Assembly (NCBI RefSeq): GCF_047496725.1
Contig: NC_132981.1
Location: forward strand, 9,288,501 to 9,352,500
Direction of reading: 5' to 3'
From: Anoplolepis gracilipes
Taxonomy: Eukaryota; Arthropoda; Insecta; Hymenoptera; Formicidae
DNA length: 64,000 nucleotides
Shown: positions 36,804 through 49,342 of the stretch, in pieces
How the letters are laid out: the number at the start of each line of letters is the position of its first letter
Position numbering within the stretch: the stretch's first letter is position 1
Program-made: the position numbers and the translations under genes
Notes under the pieces: generated by a model
What the model was told of the DNA's origin: nothing
The model's input: the letters and a program-made list of their open reading frames with translations, nothing else
Database searches by the model: none

Positions 36804-39800
36804 AAGACAATGGTAGAGTTCACTTGAGAAAACGAGAAATAATCGTGATGATAAATGTTAACATATATAATTTTGTAGAATCTAATATTTAAGAGAAGCA
36901 TATTTTGTATAAAACAAAAAGATGCTATAGCTTATTATTTTTCATTTTTTATATTATTTTTTTGGGGGATTAACTCATACGTAATATAAACATACAGTAT
37001 TTATTTTTCTTCAAAATATTATATTGTATATAAAAATGAATTGTGTCAATAGCGGAAAAGCTTTCGTTACAATATTTTTTATAAAAAATTTTTACATATA
37101 CTTCTTGCACTGAAATGATAAAAATTTTAAGATTTACTGTGAAAAAAATTGCCTCCGTTTCGTATTTGATACATTAATTAAACTTAAGAACTTTATAAAT
37201 ATGTACATATATAAAAAATTGATTTTATCACACTGTGAAATAGGTTCCACTTGAAAATTCCATTTCGCGATTGTGGAGAGAGCTAAGATTGTGTGAGAAT
37301 ATGATTGGAGATGAAATTTGGTCTGCGCTCTTTTTGATAGAGAGAAATCCAGGGAAACGGATCATTCGAGCAAGCGGTTAATAATCTGAGATCGTAATCC
37401 ATAAATAAGGAACGAATGATTCGCTGACTTTTTGATATATCTCATGTATACCGAATGACGTTTCTGAATCAAATTATCGCGCGTACAAATAATTCAGCGA
37501 CTGATAATCTCATCGACTCTGAGACCGACACTTCTGCATCTCATTTTGAAAATTTCGATAAAACTAATAGAGTTCTGGCGCTTCCCCAAAAAAATTATAA
37601 TTTAACAGAGGTGAGATTGACTTGCGTCATTTTCATATTATAATTGGTACACGATATGCTCAGACGAACGTTATTCCTATTCGGTATCAATCTTCGATGA
37701 TAACGTTTGAATGGAAATATATATTTTGCGAGCCGCTTTGCAACGAGCGTCTCCATACAGGGATGCCATATGTTGCGCGAAATCTTCTACCGATTATACT
37801 CCGCGATAAATGAGCCTTCTCCTAAGCACGTGGAATGACTTTACAATGATTACAAACGATACCGAGGCCGGACGGCAGTTGTCGGCTACATGCAACCACT
37901 TTCGTTTATGATGAACGAGAAAATCACGAGAAGCAAAGCGACCAATGTATGTGCACGCATACATATATACAGAGGTTTACACAGTTCTCTCGTACGAGAA
38001 GATAATTTGAATGATAATTTAGAGACGGAAAATACTGTATATGTGTATGTGTACATGTGCGTACATTTATACAAACGTTGCACGATGTATGTGAAGAGTA
38101 TTCTTATATGAATGTCATCTTGCTTAGCGGAAGATTACTATGTATATATGATTGTTGAGAGAGACCAGAGCATTTTTTAATTAATATTCTTTTAATGCTT
38201 TTTTCTGTTTTCGAAGATAGATAATTACAATTTGAAAAAAAACCTTAATAAATTTTTTTTTTTACAAATGAAGATGATAATAAAGCTCCGTTTGAAATTC
38301 ATGATATTTTTACGATATGTCAATAAATGCTCTAAGACAAGTACTACACAATTAAAATATTTTTAATTAATTGCTTTTTGTTATCTTGTAAAGTTTCCAT
38401 GGAATATTAAAGTATTCAGTATGAAGCGCAATAAAACTGACGTAATTTTAATTATAATACTTAGCACTCTGCAAAGAGTTTACGGTGCACTTTACAATAT
38501 TAATGTTGGAGATACCAACTTGCAACGTACATTGAGTTTGAGAGATATGCATTATATTTCCAGTCTTACAAAGTAATTATTATTCGCATAATTGCGTAAT
38601 TCTCTTCGACTGTACGAGGCTGCCTTTTCATCATCTCTCAAGCATTTATTTCGTTCGATTCATTAAAATAATGAGGGTTCAAGAAATAATCAAAGAAAAG
38701 TTGGAAAAATACACAAATCGTAAAGGGCATAAGATAATAACGGCTTGGAAACAAAGTTAAGCTTATGTCATTAAATCTGGTTGAACCGTAATATTCTCTC
38801 TGTCGCGAGGTCGCGGTCATTCCCTTTTACAGAGTACCTTAACTTTCGATTACGTTTCTCTCTATCTGTTAACTTGACAAATTTAAATACGATTTCCTGT
38901 CAGTAAAAAAATTTGATAAAGCTTTCATTTTCGCTGACAAATTAATTTCTTGTTAATTATGTTTTTAACTTTTTTAATTTAATATCTTGCGTCACAGATT
39001 GAAATTCAGAATTTAATTCAAAATTAAAAAGGAGAATAAATCAAGTCAAAGAGAGAAAGGAAAAATGACTATCTTTCCTCTTCTCCGGGATTCTGTCATA
39101 TAAGGTATCTCGTGAATCGCGTTCACGAAGACTGCGCAGACATTAAGTGCTTTCGACGCTTTGGTAATAACGTTCTAATTGCCGTTGTATTACTGCTATT
39201 AACACGCCTCGCGCCGTCACGCTGTGCAAGCGATTGCATAACGCGTGTCTGACGTAACGGTGTAATAGTAACGTGAATACGAACTATGTTCTCGCTCGAA
39301 TGCATATTCGTCATCGAAGAAAGCGATCACGAAAGAAAAATGAAGATTGACATCGTATTCTCTGAATCTAATATCAATAATAATTCCTCTTTATATTACT
39401 ATTAATGTATTTATTATAAATATGTAGAAAATTGCGTAGAAAATGTTCATATATTTTGGGGAAGATTATCGCGCTATTATTTTGCATGTCGTTCAAAAAT
39501 TAATATCTTCGATAATATCGATAATACAAGTACAAAATATTCCATATATGAGTTACGACGATTTATAGTTTGAGAAAGTAATCGCTGAACTAATAATTAA
39601 CGTTTTCCGAAATCGCATTTCCATTAATGCTCGAATTTGTGCATGTGTGCTGAAAATTATCGAGATATTTATATCCAATTATAGAATCGATAAGAAAGGA
39701 ATATTAAATATTCGAACGCTAATTTCTATGGAATCTAATTTCTCGGAAGACGATATTCTTACGTGTGTTAATAAAACATTCACTCATATCGATTTTATAG

Positions 39801-40490
39801 ATTTTATAGATTGTAATGAATGTGATAATATCACATTTCTCTGGAGTTCATCTAAACTGATTTGATATCTCGAGTTTTAACGCGCTATTTTCCGTTATAC
39901 CTGCAATACATTATAATCGTACATGCAACATAAAAACAGAGTCGTGCACAAAAGAGATTGAATGTATGCAACCTTTTTGTTTAGCACATGCAAGCAACAA
40001 CGTTATATACAGTCGAAAGTATATTTGTTAAGATGATACACTTGCATATATAACTTGATAATAGAGTCGTTTATTACTGTCATCTACAAAGATATATCTT
40101 ATAATTTGTTATATATAAAAACAATGTACAATGTATTGTTATCTTTTTCAATTGTCCTCTATATTTTTATTTGAAATATTAATTTATTTAAAGTATTCTT
40201 TTAAAATTCGTAAAATTATAGCTAATTTCTTAAACTTATTTTTAATAAATTTATAAATTCTATTTTAAAATTAAAAATATATATAAGACATATTAAAGGA
40301 AAAACATGCCCTCAGTCCTTGAAATTTTTATCTCCTTTATTAGCTCTTATCAAGTTGCATGGATTTTTATTTTTTCCTCATTTTTTTTTTCAAAATCACG
40401 GACTTCTGGAAGTAGAGGAATAGTCCACTTTTCTTCTTAATCGAGTTCTACGAACGAAGCTTTAATCTTGGCCTTTTTTGCTCGTCTTTG

Positions 40491-40496
40491 CAGCAG
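40491..40496 (+). promoter_or_regulatory. NAGNAG tandem splice acceptor of KDM3 exon C
   Basis: The acceptor is CAGCAG after a pyrimidine-rich stretch (ttttttgctcgtctttg). NAGNAG acceptors commonly give two mRNAs differing by three bases. Here the difference would be inclusion or loss of one Gln at the KPFT/DWEL junction, without a frame change. Confidence 0.6.
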
Positions 40497-40688
40497 GACT
40501 GGGAGCTGACTAAGGGAACGATGCCCTGGGGAAACGCTGTTAGGAGATGGGCCGAGATGCAGGACGGTCAGAGGATCCTACTGACTACGCCTAGCGTCCT
40601 GGTCGGTTTTAGGGTCGAAGTTTATCGTGCAGAAGGCACCACACAATGGTACACAGCCGTGATCGTCGGTTATAATGAGTCCACTAAG
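40494..40688 (+). CDS. Kdm3: KDM3 coding exon C
   Basis: This exon encodes 65 residues (64 if the downstream acceptor is used) and is phase 0 at both ends. The donor is gtaaga. The peptide starts QDWELTKGTMPWGNAV and continues VGFRVEVYRAEGTTQWYTAVIV, ending NESTK. This corresponds to the block in human KDM3B around VQGHRVKIYQPEG and WLYGVVSHQDSITR. The acceptor reads ctcgtctttgcagcag, a tandem NAGNAG site: splicing after the first CAG keeps a leading Gln (start 40494), and splicing after the second drops it (start 40497). I chose the upstream site because proximal acceptors are usually preferred; the sequence cannot decide. Confidence 0.93.
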
Positions 40689-43131
40689 GTAAGATTTTGG
40701 TTAGATAATAAATATTATGTCTATTATCGATAGATAAAAAGTATTTTATAGCAGCTTGAGAGATTCCCGAACAATCTTGCGATCTTTTGATTTCTAGTCC
40801 AATTTTAAATTTGGCAACATTCAGCGTCAGTATACGAATAATATGTAATATTTACGAAAGAGGTTCGGATTCGCGATGATATTAGAAATGTCGTTTGGAC
40901 AAATAACTAATTCTCCAGGTCATTTTAGCTATTTTCGAAATTTCTATTTTAATGACTCTTAACATAAATTTGACTTTGCTGCAAATTAAAATCGAAATAA
41001 GAAAAGAGATTAAAAATTTTATTTAATATTTTTTTATGAAATTAGATTGTTCTATTTTTGAAAACTCTTTATCAATTTGGGTCAATTTATTTGTTTCAGA
41101 TTAAAAATAGGTCGAGAATTAAAGAAAGAGTTTCAGTTTTAGCAACAAACAATTCTGCAATTAATTGTTCAACAGTCAGTTATACCCTATCTAGTTTTCA
41201 AATGTGCTTTGTATTTGTTTCAGTAAATTGTTCAGTTATATGTTTGTCACGTGGAAAATTATAAGAAATTAAATGTAATATTTCGAAATGTTACGTGTAT
41301 ATTAGAACATTCTATTTTTATTGTATTTTTTACTTAATATTTTTTCACAACTGTATACTTATTTATTTCATTAAAACTAAATGTTTTGTTTATTATTTAA
41401 AATAATAGTTTTTAACACATAGTTTTTTATAATTTTTCACAAATACATTAACTGATAAAATTATAAATTTACATTGATTTTTCTTAACATGCTAAAGAAA
41501 AATGTGACAGTATCTCGGAATGATTCAATCAATTCAATTTTTTTCTTCGATATTTTTATCGTTAAATATCTTAATATAAAAAAAAAACGAATGGCGAACT
41601 CGCATCGTCGCGAAAGTAATTCTCCTCGTCTTGCTTTGCGAGGAAGCTTCCGATAATTTATCCTGGCACTGTCGCGGCATTCCTATTGGAAAACTAAATC
41701 CCTGAAATAGTCGACGACGAGGAAACGTTCCGGAAAAGGTGCAGGAATCGAAGGGCGAAGGAACATAAAATATCGGGTTGTCTGAGGAAGCTTTTGTCGC
41801 TCCGCACACTTTTTCTTTTTTGTCTTTTTTTCCCTTTGTATATATGTCTGCCTCGAATATTCCTTGAGAGTGCTAGCGAAATCGAATCGCTTGCCTGTTG
41901 AAGTTTATTTGAATATTCTTTGTTCTCACTTTGTCTCACGGATAAAGATTTTAATGAAATATCGCGAAGAGATGACGGAAGGATGCATCAAAATATATGG
42001 GATGTATATTGTTTTCCATTGTATACAATTAATTTTAATCAATGTGAAATTTTGCAGGCTTAATAATTATAAATGAATATTTTTATCTTATTTCTTTTAT
42101 GTGGCTTAACTCTAAGAAATTTTTTTTTTTTATATACATTTCTTAAAAATTATATTATGATTGTATCTTGTCAAAGTGATAATCTCGCATTGCTTAGCAT
42201 TGGTACAGTTTGATAGATACATTCTACATCAATCTGCAAAAGTTTCAAGTTTTAATTATAACCATAATAATGTTGTCAATAAGAGCGAGAAGATAAAAAT
42301 TGATTTTGTCGGAAATCACGTTCACGTGTACACAAATGGTATGAATCCAATCGCCTCATCTCGCGTATCTCGCAACAAGCAGACGATTCCGTCTCGCCGC
42401 TGATCAATTAAGCGCATTGACAAGGAGAGGCGTCGATCGTGATGGCTCTTAACGAGAAGCCAGACCATCGATCTCTGACCCGCAAATTGACAGATAAACG
42501 CTTTGCAATCCGCCAAGTAAATCACAAAAATTCTCAGAAGAATAAAAAACGATCAGTGCTCGTACAGAACATATACATAGAGTCTTTTTGAATCGCGAAT
42601 AAAATTTAGAAAGTGATCGAGACCGGCGAATCTGAATTTCTCGATTTATATTGCTATTATTATGTTGTCTTTAAAATTAAAAACTTTTATAAGTCTCTGT
42701 TTTTGAAACAGTTTAAAATTCTAATATTTCATACACATCTACATACATTCTTTGTAACATATATCTGCGGACACATACGCGGACGATATACTTGAGCATA
42801 CATTGCCTGCGAATTATGCGCAAACAAATATTTTATATACGGATAGTATATGTTTCGAATGTATCAAAACAAATATCCATAGATCGGAAAAGGTGTTTAT
42901 AACACGTTTCATAAATTTTTTACAAACAAAATATCAAGTTTGTCTAATGCTCGTGTCTATGTTTTACTTTTGCTGTAGATAACCAACGACGTTCTCGAAT
43001 CAGTCTTGAAATTGAAGACGTATTAGACGAATCAATTAAGTGTAAACAGAAAATACCGTTCGTTTACAATACGTTGACTACTACTCATTGTTTACATATC
43101 ATGTCTCTTGATCTGATTAATGCACTTTCAG
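40689..43131 (+). other. KDM3 intron between exons C and D
   Basis: This 2443-base intron runs from gtaaga to an acceptor tgcactttcag. It is AT-rich, with slightly GC-richer patches near 41590-41780 and 42300-42480. I see no conserved ORF, RNA gene or repeat element. Confidence 0.8.
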
Positions 43132-43216
43132 GATTTGACTGTCACCGATGACACGGTCCTCGAAGATCACAACGAGGATCCTACTTTAGTACAAATGCGA
43201 CTGATTGGCGATGGAG
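43132..43216 (+). CDS. Kdm3: KDM3 coding exon D
   Basis: This short exon encodes 28 full codons plus one base and ends in phase 1. The acceptor is tgcactttcag and the donor is gtaaga after ATGGAG. The peptide is acidic: DLTVTDDTVLEDHNEDPTL, then VQMRLIGDG. It matches the human KDM3B stretch MEVSVTESGEIKSVDPRL followed by IHVMLMDN in order and in the DP-L...V-M-L pattern. The single leftover G pairs with TC from exon E to make a Val codon. Confidence 0.92.
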
Positions 43217-43571
43217 GTAAGAAACTTTTTAATTGATAAAAAGTAGCGATTAAATTTATATCGGAAAATTTTTAATATATTTAATCTTAATTTAGTTATA
43301 AAAGATACTGCATTATTATCATATTAAGAAATATTTATGTAAAAAATAATGTTGAAAAATTTTATTGAATATACACATCGTACATCTTTACAGTGTGCTG
43401 TTTAATATTACTTAATTAAATGATCGCTGCGCGAACATAAAGCAATTTTTTCATTTTTTAAAAAATTGTGCTAATGTAATCGTAACTTTGTAAACAATAT
43501 TGTCGAATAAATGGAACACAAAATTGCGAAGCGTGCTGAAATACATTTTTGTTTTTTTGTCTGTTATGCAG
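43217..43571 (+). other. Short KDM3 intron between exons D and E
   Basis: At 355 bases this is the shortest intron seen in the gene. It is AT-rich with gtaaga at the start and a pyrimidine-rich end (tttttgtctgttatgcag). It contains nothing else recognisable. Confidence 0.85.
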
Positions 43572-43660
43572 TCGTCGAGAGTATCATGAGGGGCGAGGTC
43601 GTCGGCATGACACCGAGGAGGTCGAGGTCATCGACTGCTTTGACGCACGCGCTCGTGGTG
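43572..43660 (+). CDS. Kdm3: KDM3 coding exon E (last recognised exon)
   Basis: This exon takes two bases to complete a codon with exon D, then 29 full codons, and ends in phase 0. The peptide across the join is GVVESIMRGEVVGMTPRRSR, followed by SSTALTHALVV. The Arg/Ser-rich MTPRRSRSS segment is probably exposed and could be a phosphorylation or nuclear-localisation region; that is an inference. The donor is gtgagt. A preceding GTGGTG offers a weaker alternative donor. No further exon in phase 0 was recognised in the next 20 kb, so the following intron is very long or the next exon is too diverged to see. Confidence 0.88.
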
Positions 43661-45277
43661 GTGAGTGAAATCTAATTTCGTTCTATTATTAAACGTTCTG
43701 CATATAATGTACGATCAACGAGTATTATAAACAGGAGATATAATATATCGATGCATATTTCTCATATCATGTCACGCATGCAATATATCTAATTCATGCT
43801 CATAACAAAACCCTCTTAATAATAATTCGAACAATCTCGTGCCTCTATAGTTTCTATGTTATATCAAATTATTGGATTCTGTAAACATATACATATTGTA
43901 TGTAATTGAAAATTCGCCAACGTTTAAATCATAAAAATATGTCGCGGAAAAATAGTATTGCAAAAGGTAAAATGATATAAATTATCCAAATTTTAAAGAG
44001 TCTCAAAAATTTTCTTCGTTTTCTGTAGAAGGCGTATTCATTGTAAGTTAGATTGGTATTAATCTTAACAGTAAAAAAAAATATCTATAACGTTGAAATA
44101 GTGTTAATCGAAAAACACTAGTCGATATCAGCGATAATGAGAAAATAATTCGCGCGACCGAATCATGAATTAAGGCGCGTGATCTGTTGCGTCGAAACAA
44201 ACAGCTCCACGCGTGACGATAGCGTGCGGTTGTCACGTGGTAAACCGTAATTGCAATCGGACCGGTTTAAAAGGAAACCGCCGCCGGTAATCGCGTCTCG
44301 ATGTTGCGCTCTCGCAACACGTATTTCGTCGCATACGTTTACGACATATGTTGTCGACGCGCGAACACTCGAGACAAGTATCATCGATCACGTTTTACTC
44401 TCGTTAGTTGCCGGATTTGCTGTATATACTCGAAATTTGAGCGGAGGAATGGTAGATTTTTACCATAGATATTTATGCATTTATCAAAACATTTCTATTT
44501 AATTTTGTTTAATAATTTATTGAGATATTTGTGCGGAGAGAAAGAGAGAAAGAGAAAATAATATATTATCATCGATGTCATAATCGTCTTTTAGTTATTG
44601 TCAAGAGTTGTTGTGTTACCTGAGCTTATAGATAAGCAGGTGTACAGAGAATGGAACATTAATAATCTTTTCGTATCTTTAATGGAATTTAATAACGTCA
44701 TTGTTAGAAACCATATGTTTGATATCTTTTTTATAGACACAATGGAAATGCTTAATACTCCAAAATGATAGTGCTCGAAAAAGTAAACGAAATAATTTTC
44801 AAGTACTCTAATATTCAGGAATATTGAGTATTTGTTGTATAAAACTACAGATGTTTAAACGACAAAGCTTTCATATTTCTTTGAAACTTTTTTTCTGAAA
44901 GTTCTAAACTATTTTAAAGCATTGGGGACATTACATAAACGTAGCGCAATGATTATCAATCAATTAATTGCGATATGAAATGTGTACGCACATATAAATA
45001 GCCTGTCTATTTCTATAGTAGCTCATATAAAGTATAAGTGAGTGTGAGTCATGTCAAATAGAAGTTATCGAGGAAACATTTGTCAAGCTTCCTGCTTGTA
45101 TTTTCGATGTACAAAGCAATGCCTACGCGTATCGAGCGTTTCCCTTTAACGCGGGAAATCAATAAAATCGAGCTTGCAGCACCCTCGGGCTTTCAGGAAT
45201 CGGGAAGCCCAGAATAGAATCCGTTGCTACCTTAGCGGCCGACTTCCGTCGTGTACGCGAATACTCCACCTTCTCTC

Positions 45278-45281
<4 letters not shown>

Positions 45282-45352
<71 letters not shown>
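45282..45352. repeat. Long CT microsatellite
   Basis: About 71 bases of pure CT dinucleotides, among the longest pure tracts in the window. ORFs on both strands that run through it (Leu-Ser or Arg-Glu repeats) are artefacts. Confidence 0.97.
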
Positions 45353-45354
<2 letters not shown>

Positions 45355-48300
45355 ATCTTTCGTCTTCCCTTTGCTCGATTTTCCGAGATCGAGGGCATAG
45401 TTGTCGTACTTGCGTGCTGAATTTCTCTTTGCGAGAGATGTAGGTACGTGCACTTCCGGATTCAAGGTAACATGATTGTCGAAGTAGACGAACGAACAGT
45501 CAGGTTGCGACACTGATACCAGATCAAAAATACCCATTCGGGAATACCTGTTTGCCGACTTTTTTTTGCAAGTGCGTTTCGTCATGAGTCACGCCCTACT
45601 TTTCGCAAAGCCTTTGCCACAAATATATATTTCACATTTTTCTTATTATAATTCATTTATTTTGCCGAGTTTGTAAATTTTGAGATGTATCGAGTGGATG
45701 TAGAAAGTTTAAATTTTCAGTTTTTCAGTAAATTTTATTTCGAATACAGAGCATGCAATTTAAAAAAATTTTTTTTGTAATAGAAATCGGGTAGAATGTT
45801 TATAGTGTTTTATTATTGTGAAATTATATGATACGACAAAACAATTTACTGATATTTATAAAATTAGATTTATTTTTTAAAATGTCCATCTTGTCGCGAA
45901 ATGTCTAAAATTTTAATCAATTTCACAATCTTTCTATTAAATATGTGACGACTGACGACTTCGTACTGTATTGAATGCCGTGATTTATTGTATTATTCTC
46001 TGGAAATAACGGATTTCTCTCTTTTTCTCTCTATCGCTCTCACTACGGAGAGTTAATTAATACGGATGGAACGAGTATTTTACTCTTTTCACAAATGCAA
46101 ATCAGATGCCAATTCGGCATTGTTCTCCGGGATCAACCAGTTCTATTCCGCGGCTTATGTTGTCAAATTTGTCGATATAAATCTCGCGATTTATCGTCTC
46201 GATGGCGCTGGATCTGCTATCTCCGCTATCTACACGAGTGTGACGAGAATAACGGCGATCGTAATTGCATATTCTGCCCGGAATCGCGTTCTGCGTTGAC
46301 ATGAAATCGTTATTACTCCCTCCGAGATATAATTAAGTAATGCCGTGGCGTCGTCTTTTTCTGATTCCACAGTGAGAGATGCGATAATATCGTATACTTT
46401 AAAATACACGGTTATAATCTCATGCGAAAATAACCGATGCCACTTGAATGTCACATTTATATCGATTTATTCCACGGTATATTTCCAGTGCGAAGAGATA
46501 CTCTTACCTAAATACATACAGACATCCATTTTAAATCGAGTAAGAAGATCTCGCTGTAACATGATATGCTCATCGTTGCGCATGATAATTAAGGTATAAA
46601 TTAAACGCAATCCTATAGTAATACACTAATATAGTAGTAATTATATATATAATGTATATGTAAAGTATATAAAAGAAAGGAAGTCATAATAAGATAAATT
46701 AATTCTTATTTTGTTTACAGTAAATTTTAGATAATAATTTTTAGGTAATATTATTTTTGCAGAAACGTAAAATTTAATAGTGTACGTATTTAATGCAAAA
46801 AATAATTGCAAATAATGAGTATCCATTCAATTCTCTTTAAAGAAAAATCAGTAAAGCTGTAAAGAGAAATGGAATTTACCGTACAACGAAAAGAACGTTG
46901 AGTAATCCTCGAGCATCTTGTATTCTTCGCTTAAGCGGATTCGATTTAGTTTCGCGTCGGACATTTCGTTCATTCGTCTCGGGATTTAGCGGAGCGCAAT
47001 TCATCGACGGCTTGGTACATTCCACCACACGGCAAAGGTCACGAAAGAAAGTAATTCCTTGGCTGGTTTCCACCTTGCTCCGGTTGCAAGGATAATCACA
47101 GGGCGGAGATGGATTTCGCGACGAAAGAAAATGATTTATGAACGCCCCTTGAAAGACGAGCGAGACGAGAGGAGTAAGGGGAAGGAGAGAGAGACTACGA
47201 AAGCCCCTTTCGCATTAAAAGGCATTGTAGGATCGAAGGGAGCGAATTTCGCGCAAAGTTTCCGCCAAGTTTCCCCAAAGTACGAAGAAATCTAGGAAGT
47301 AGAAATAACTTGTTCGAAAGGCGGCTTCTCGCAAACTCGCGAGAATCGGGTGTTAAAAGAGAATCGCGCATTAACGATAGAAAGTTCGGAATTGTCAAAG
47401 CGGGCGGATAGTTCTTTTAAAGCGGCCATCAAGCTCGAATAATTCGATGGCAACTTCTGATTGCCGTTTCTAATTTTCCACCAGCCATCGTCTGGCTGAC
47501 GATAGTCCGCCATGTATATCCATGAGTTTTCATGGATTATTCTACTCGTTGGTGCAAAAGGTGGGAAAGTTATCGTCGCAATTTCCGCAATTAGATCTCT
47601 TACAATTTGCTACGTTAAATCGTATTTTTACAACTTTCCAGTCATCAGTGAACCGTTAAAGATTGCGCATTATCCGGACATTAAGAAACACTTTTTTTCT
47701 TTTTTTCTTTTTTTCTTTTTTTTTCGCGCGTGCATGAAATTCGTATACTCGTGCATGACCGAGGTTTATGCAAGGTTAATCGCTTTTCAAAATGAGATTT
47801 TAATAACATGTTTATTTGCCATGGGTTCTATTATCTCAGATTGATGATATTGAGTTTATATAAATCGTCGAACACATTCTAAGCGATTATCTTCAACAGT
47901 GTGAGAGATTTATAGTTACATATATACATGTATATAACTATTCCTGTAAATTAAAAAAAAAATTTTTAAACTATAAATTTATATAAATGTAAAACTTTTA
48001 TACATATATATAAATTTTAATAGGATTTATAGATCTTTATGTTTCGATTACACATTTTTTTTTTTTTTTAGATAATTGTCGGATGAGAAAAGAGCAATTA
48101 CTCTGACATGAGCATAGTGCTTGTAACAGCTCGCGAATTAAAATCGAGGGAACGCTCGCTTATAAACTTTCCGTTGCGTTTGTCTTTTCACGATGCATGC
48201 AGGAACATCGTAAGCTGCGCGTAAACTTTCGTCTCGCTCGTGATAGTAGAATTCATGAGTCATGTCGAGTACTTTGGTCCGCGGGCGACGCGCGACGTCG

Positions 48301-48513
48301 GAAATTTCTAGGCTGGCTTATACGAGTTCGAAAACTCGCGGAAAGGGATTAAACCTTGGCGACTACTGCCACGTAATGGAACTCGCTTGCGAGAGAGGCT
48401 TGCCGAGGATATTTCTCGAAGACGATCGTTAGGAGAGTTTACGAGACGAAAGAGAGAGAGGCTGCGCCGACGAAGAAACATTCGCCTTTGAAATATCAAT
48501 CATCATGACTTTG

Positions 48514-48542
48514 TTTTTTTTTTTTTTTTTTTTTTTTTTTTT
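48514..48542. repeat. Poly-T tract
   Basis: About 29 consecutive T. Confidence 0.95.
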
Positions 48543-49258
48543 CTCTCGTGGTTCTTAAAATTGGTTTACGATTCTTTTAAATTCCAAGTGGAATAACGTA
48601 TAATCGATTTAACAGTGATAAATGAGATAGAAGATATAATGATTAAACATCTTACGTTGTGTATTTAAGAGGCTCTGAAACGTTCAAATTTAACCCTTAT
48701 TCCATATTGGTGGCTCATTTTTGTCCGTGGTTTTTCTAACAACGTCAATTTTTCGAAAACAAATAATCATAAAATAATATATTTAAGTATGTAAATTATT
48801 TTTCAAATTTATTATTTTAATCTTTATTTAGAATGTTCAAAGAAGGTATATACATTTTTTCAGATTTTTTCAGATTTTTTCAAACACTTTTACATATTAA
48901 TAAACTTATCGAAAATACGCTGAAGATGCCAAAAATAACAATACGGGGTAAGGGTTAATTTTAAATACTTGAAACTTCCATACAAATTTGAACAAATTTC
49001 TTTATATTTGTAATAATTGTTTAAAATTAAAATTAAATCTTGATATCAAATTTCGTAAGAAACGACTTTTGTAGAAAAGTGAGATTGAGGAATGTGTTTG
49101 TTTTAAATTATAAAATTTCCCTTTTTTGCAAATGATAACTACTCGTTATCCTACTGGAAGATTTTTGTTCCTTCCTTTATTAGCACTACTCATACTTCGT
49201 GCTCTCGAGTCGTGACCTCGATTACTTTCGCAGCGGGATAAAGCCGTGTCTGCAGCAG

Positions 49259-49342
49259 AAAGAGAGAGAAAGAGAGAAAGAGAGAAAAGGAGGACGAGGA
49301 AGAGGAAGAGGAAGAGGACGAGGACGAGGACGAGGACGAGGA
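49259..49342. repeat. Purine-rich GA/GAGGAC/GAGGAA repeat
   Basis: Pure GA-type units grade into GAGGAA and GAGGAC units, about 84 bases of near-uninterrupted purines on the + strand. The Ser-rich and Gly-Arg-rich ORFs across it are composition artefacts. Confidence 0.9.

Larger units (their letters stand above)
32676..40493 (+). other. Long KDM3 intron between exons B and C
   Basis: This 7818-base intron has no recognised exon or RNA gene. It is mostly AT-rich. GC-richer stretches lie at about 33170-33620, 34140-34540 and 34850-35760. It holds a GTGC-type repeat (34224-34261), a CA repeat (35174-35214), a GTGTGC-type repeat (36774-36803) and a perfect short palindrome (36624-36647). ORFs in the GC-richer parts have no recognisable domain and often read through the CA repeat, so they are treated as chance. 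Enhancer content is possible but cannot be judged from one sequence. Confidence 0.75.
30900..43660 (+). other. Kdm3: Partial gene: lysine-specific demethylase 3 (KDM3/JHDM2), N-terminal coding exons
   Basis: This is the only convincing protein-coding gene in the window. Five exons join to 245 in-frame codons; introns are 1410, 7818, 2443 and 355 bases, and all use GT-AG sites. Joined, they follow the order of the N-terminal region of human KDM3A and KDM3B: a VEYDDVEW-like block, a WAERPDP block, WPALTFYPLV, then VGFRVEVYRAEG, QWYTAVIVGY and VQMRLIGD. KDM3 proteins are nuclear Fe(II)- and 2-oxoglutarate-dependent enzymes that remove methyl groups from H3K9me1/2. The N-terminal region is non-catalytic and, from memory, has been modelled as PWWP-like and Tudor-like folds. 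The zinc finger and the JmjC domain normally lie far downstream and are absent here. The initiator exon was not recognised. The gene therefore probably extends beyond both sides of the interval and past the right edge of the window. Confidence 0.9.
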
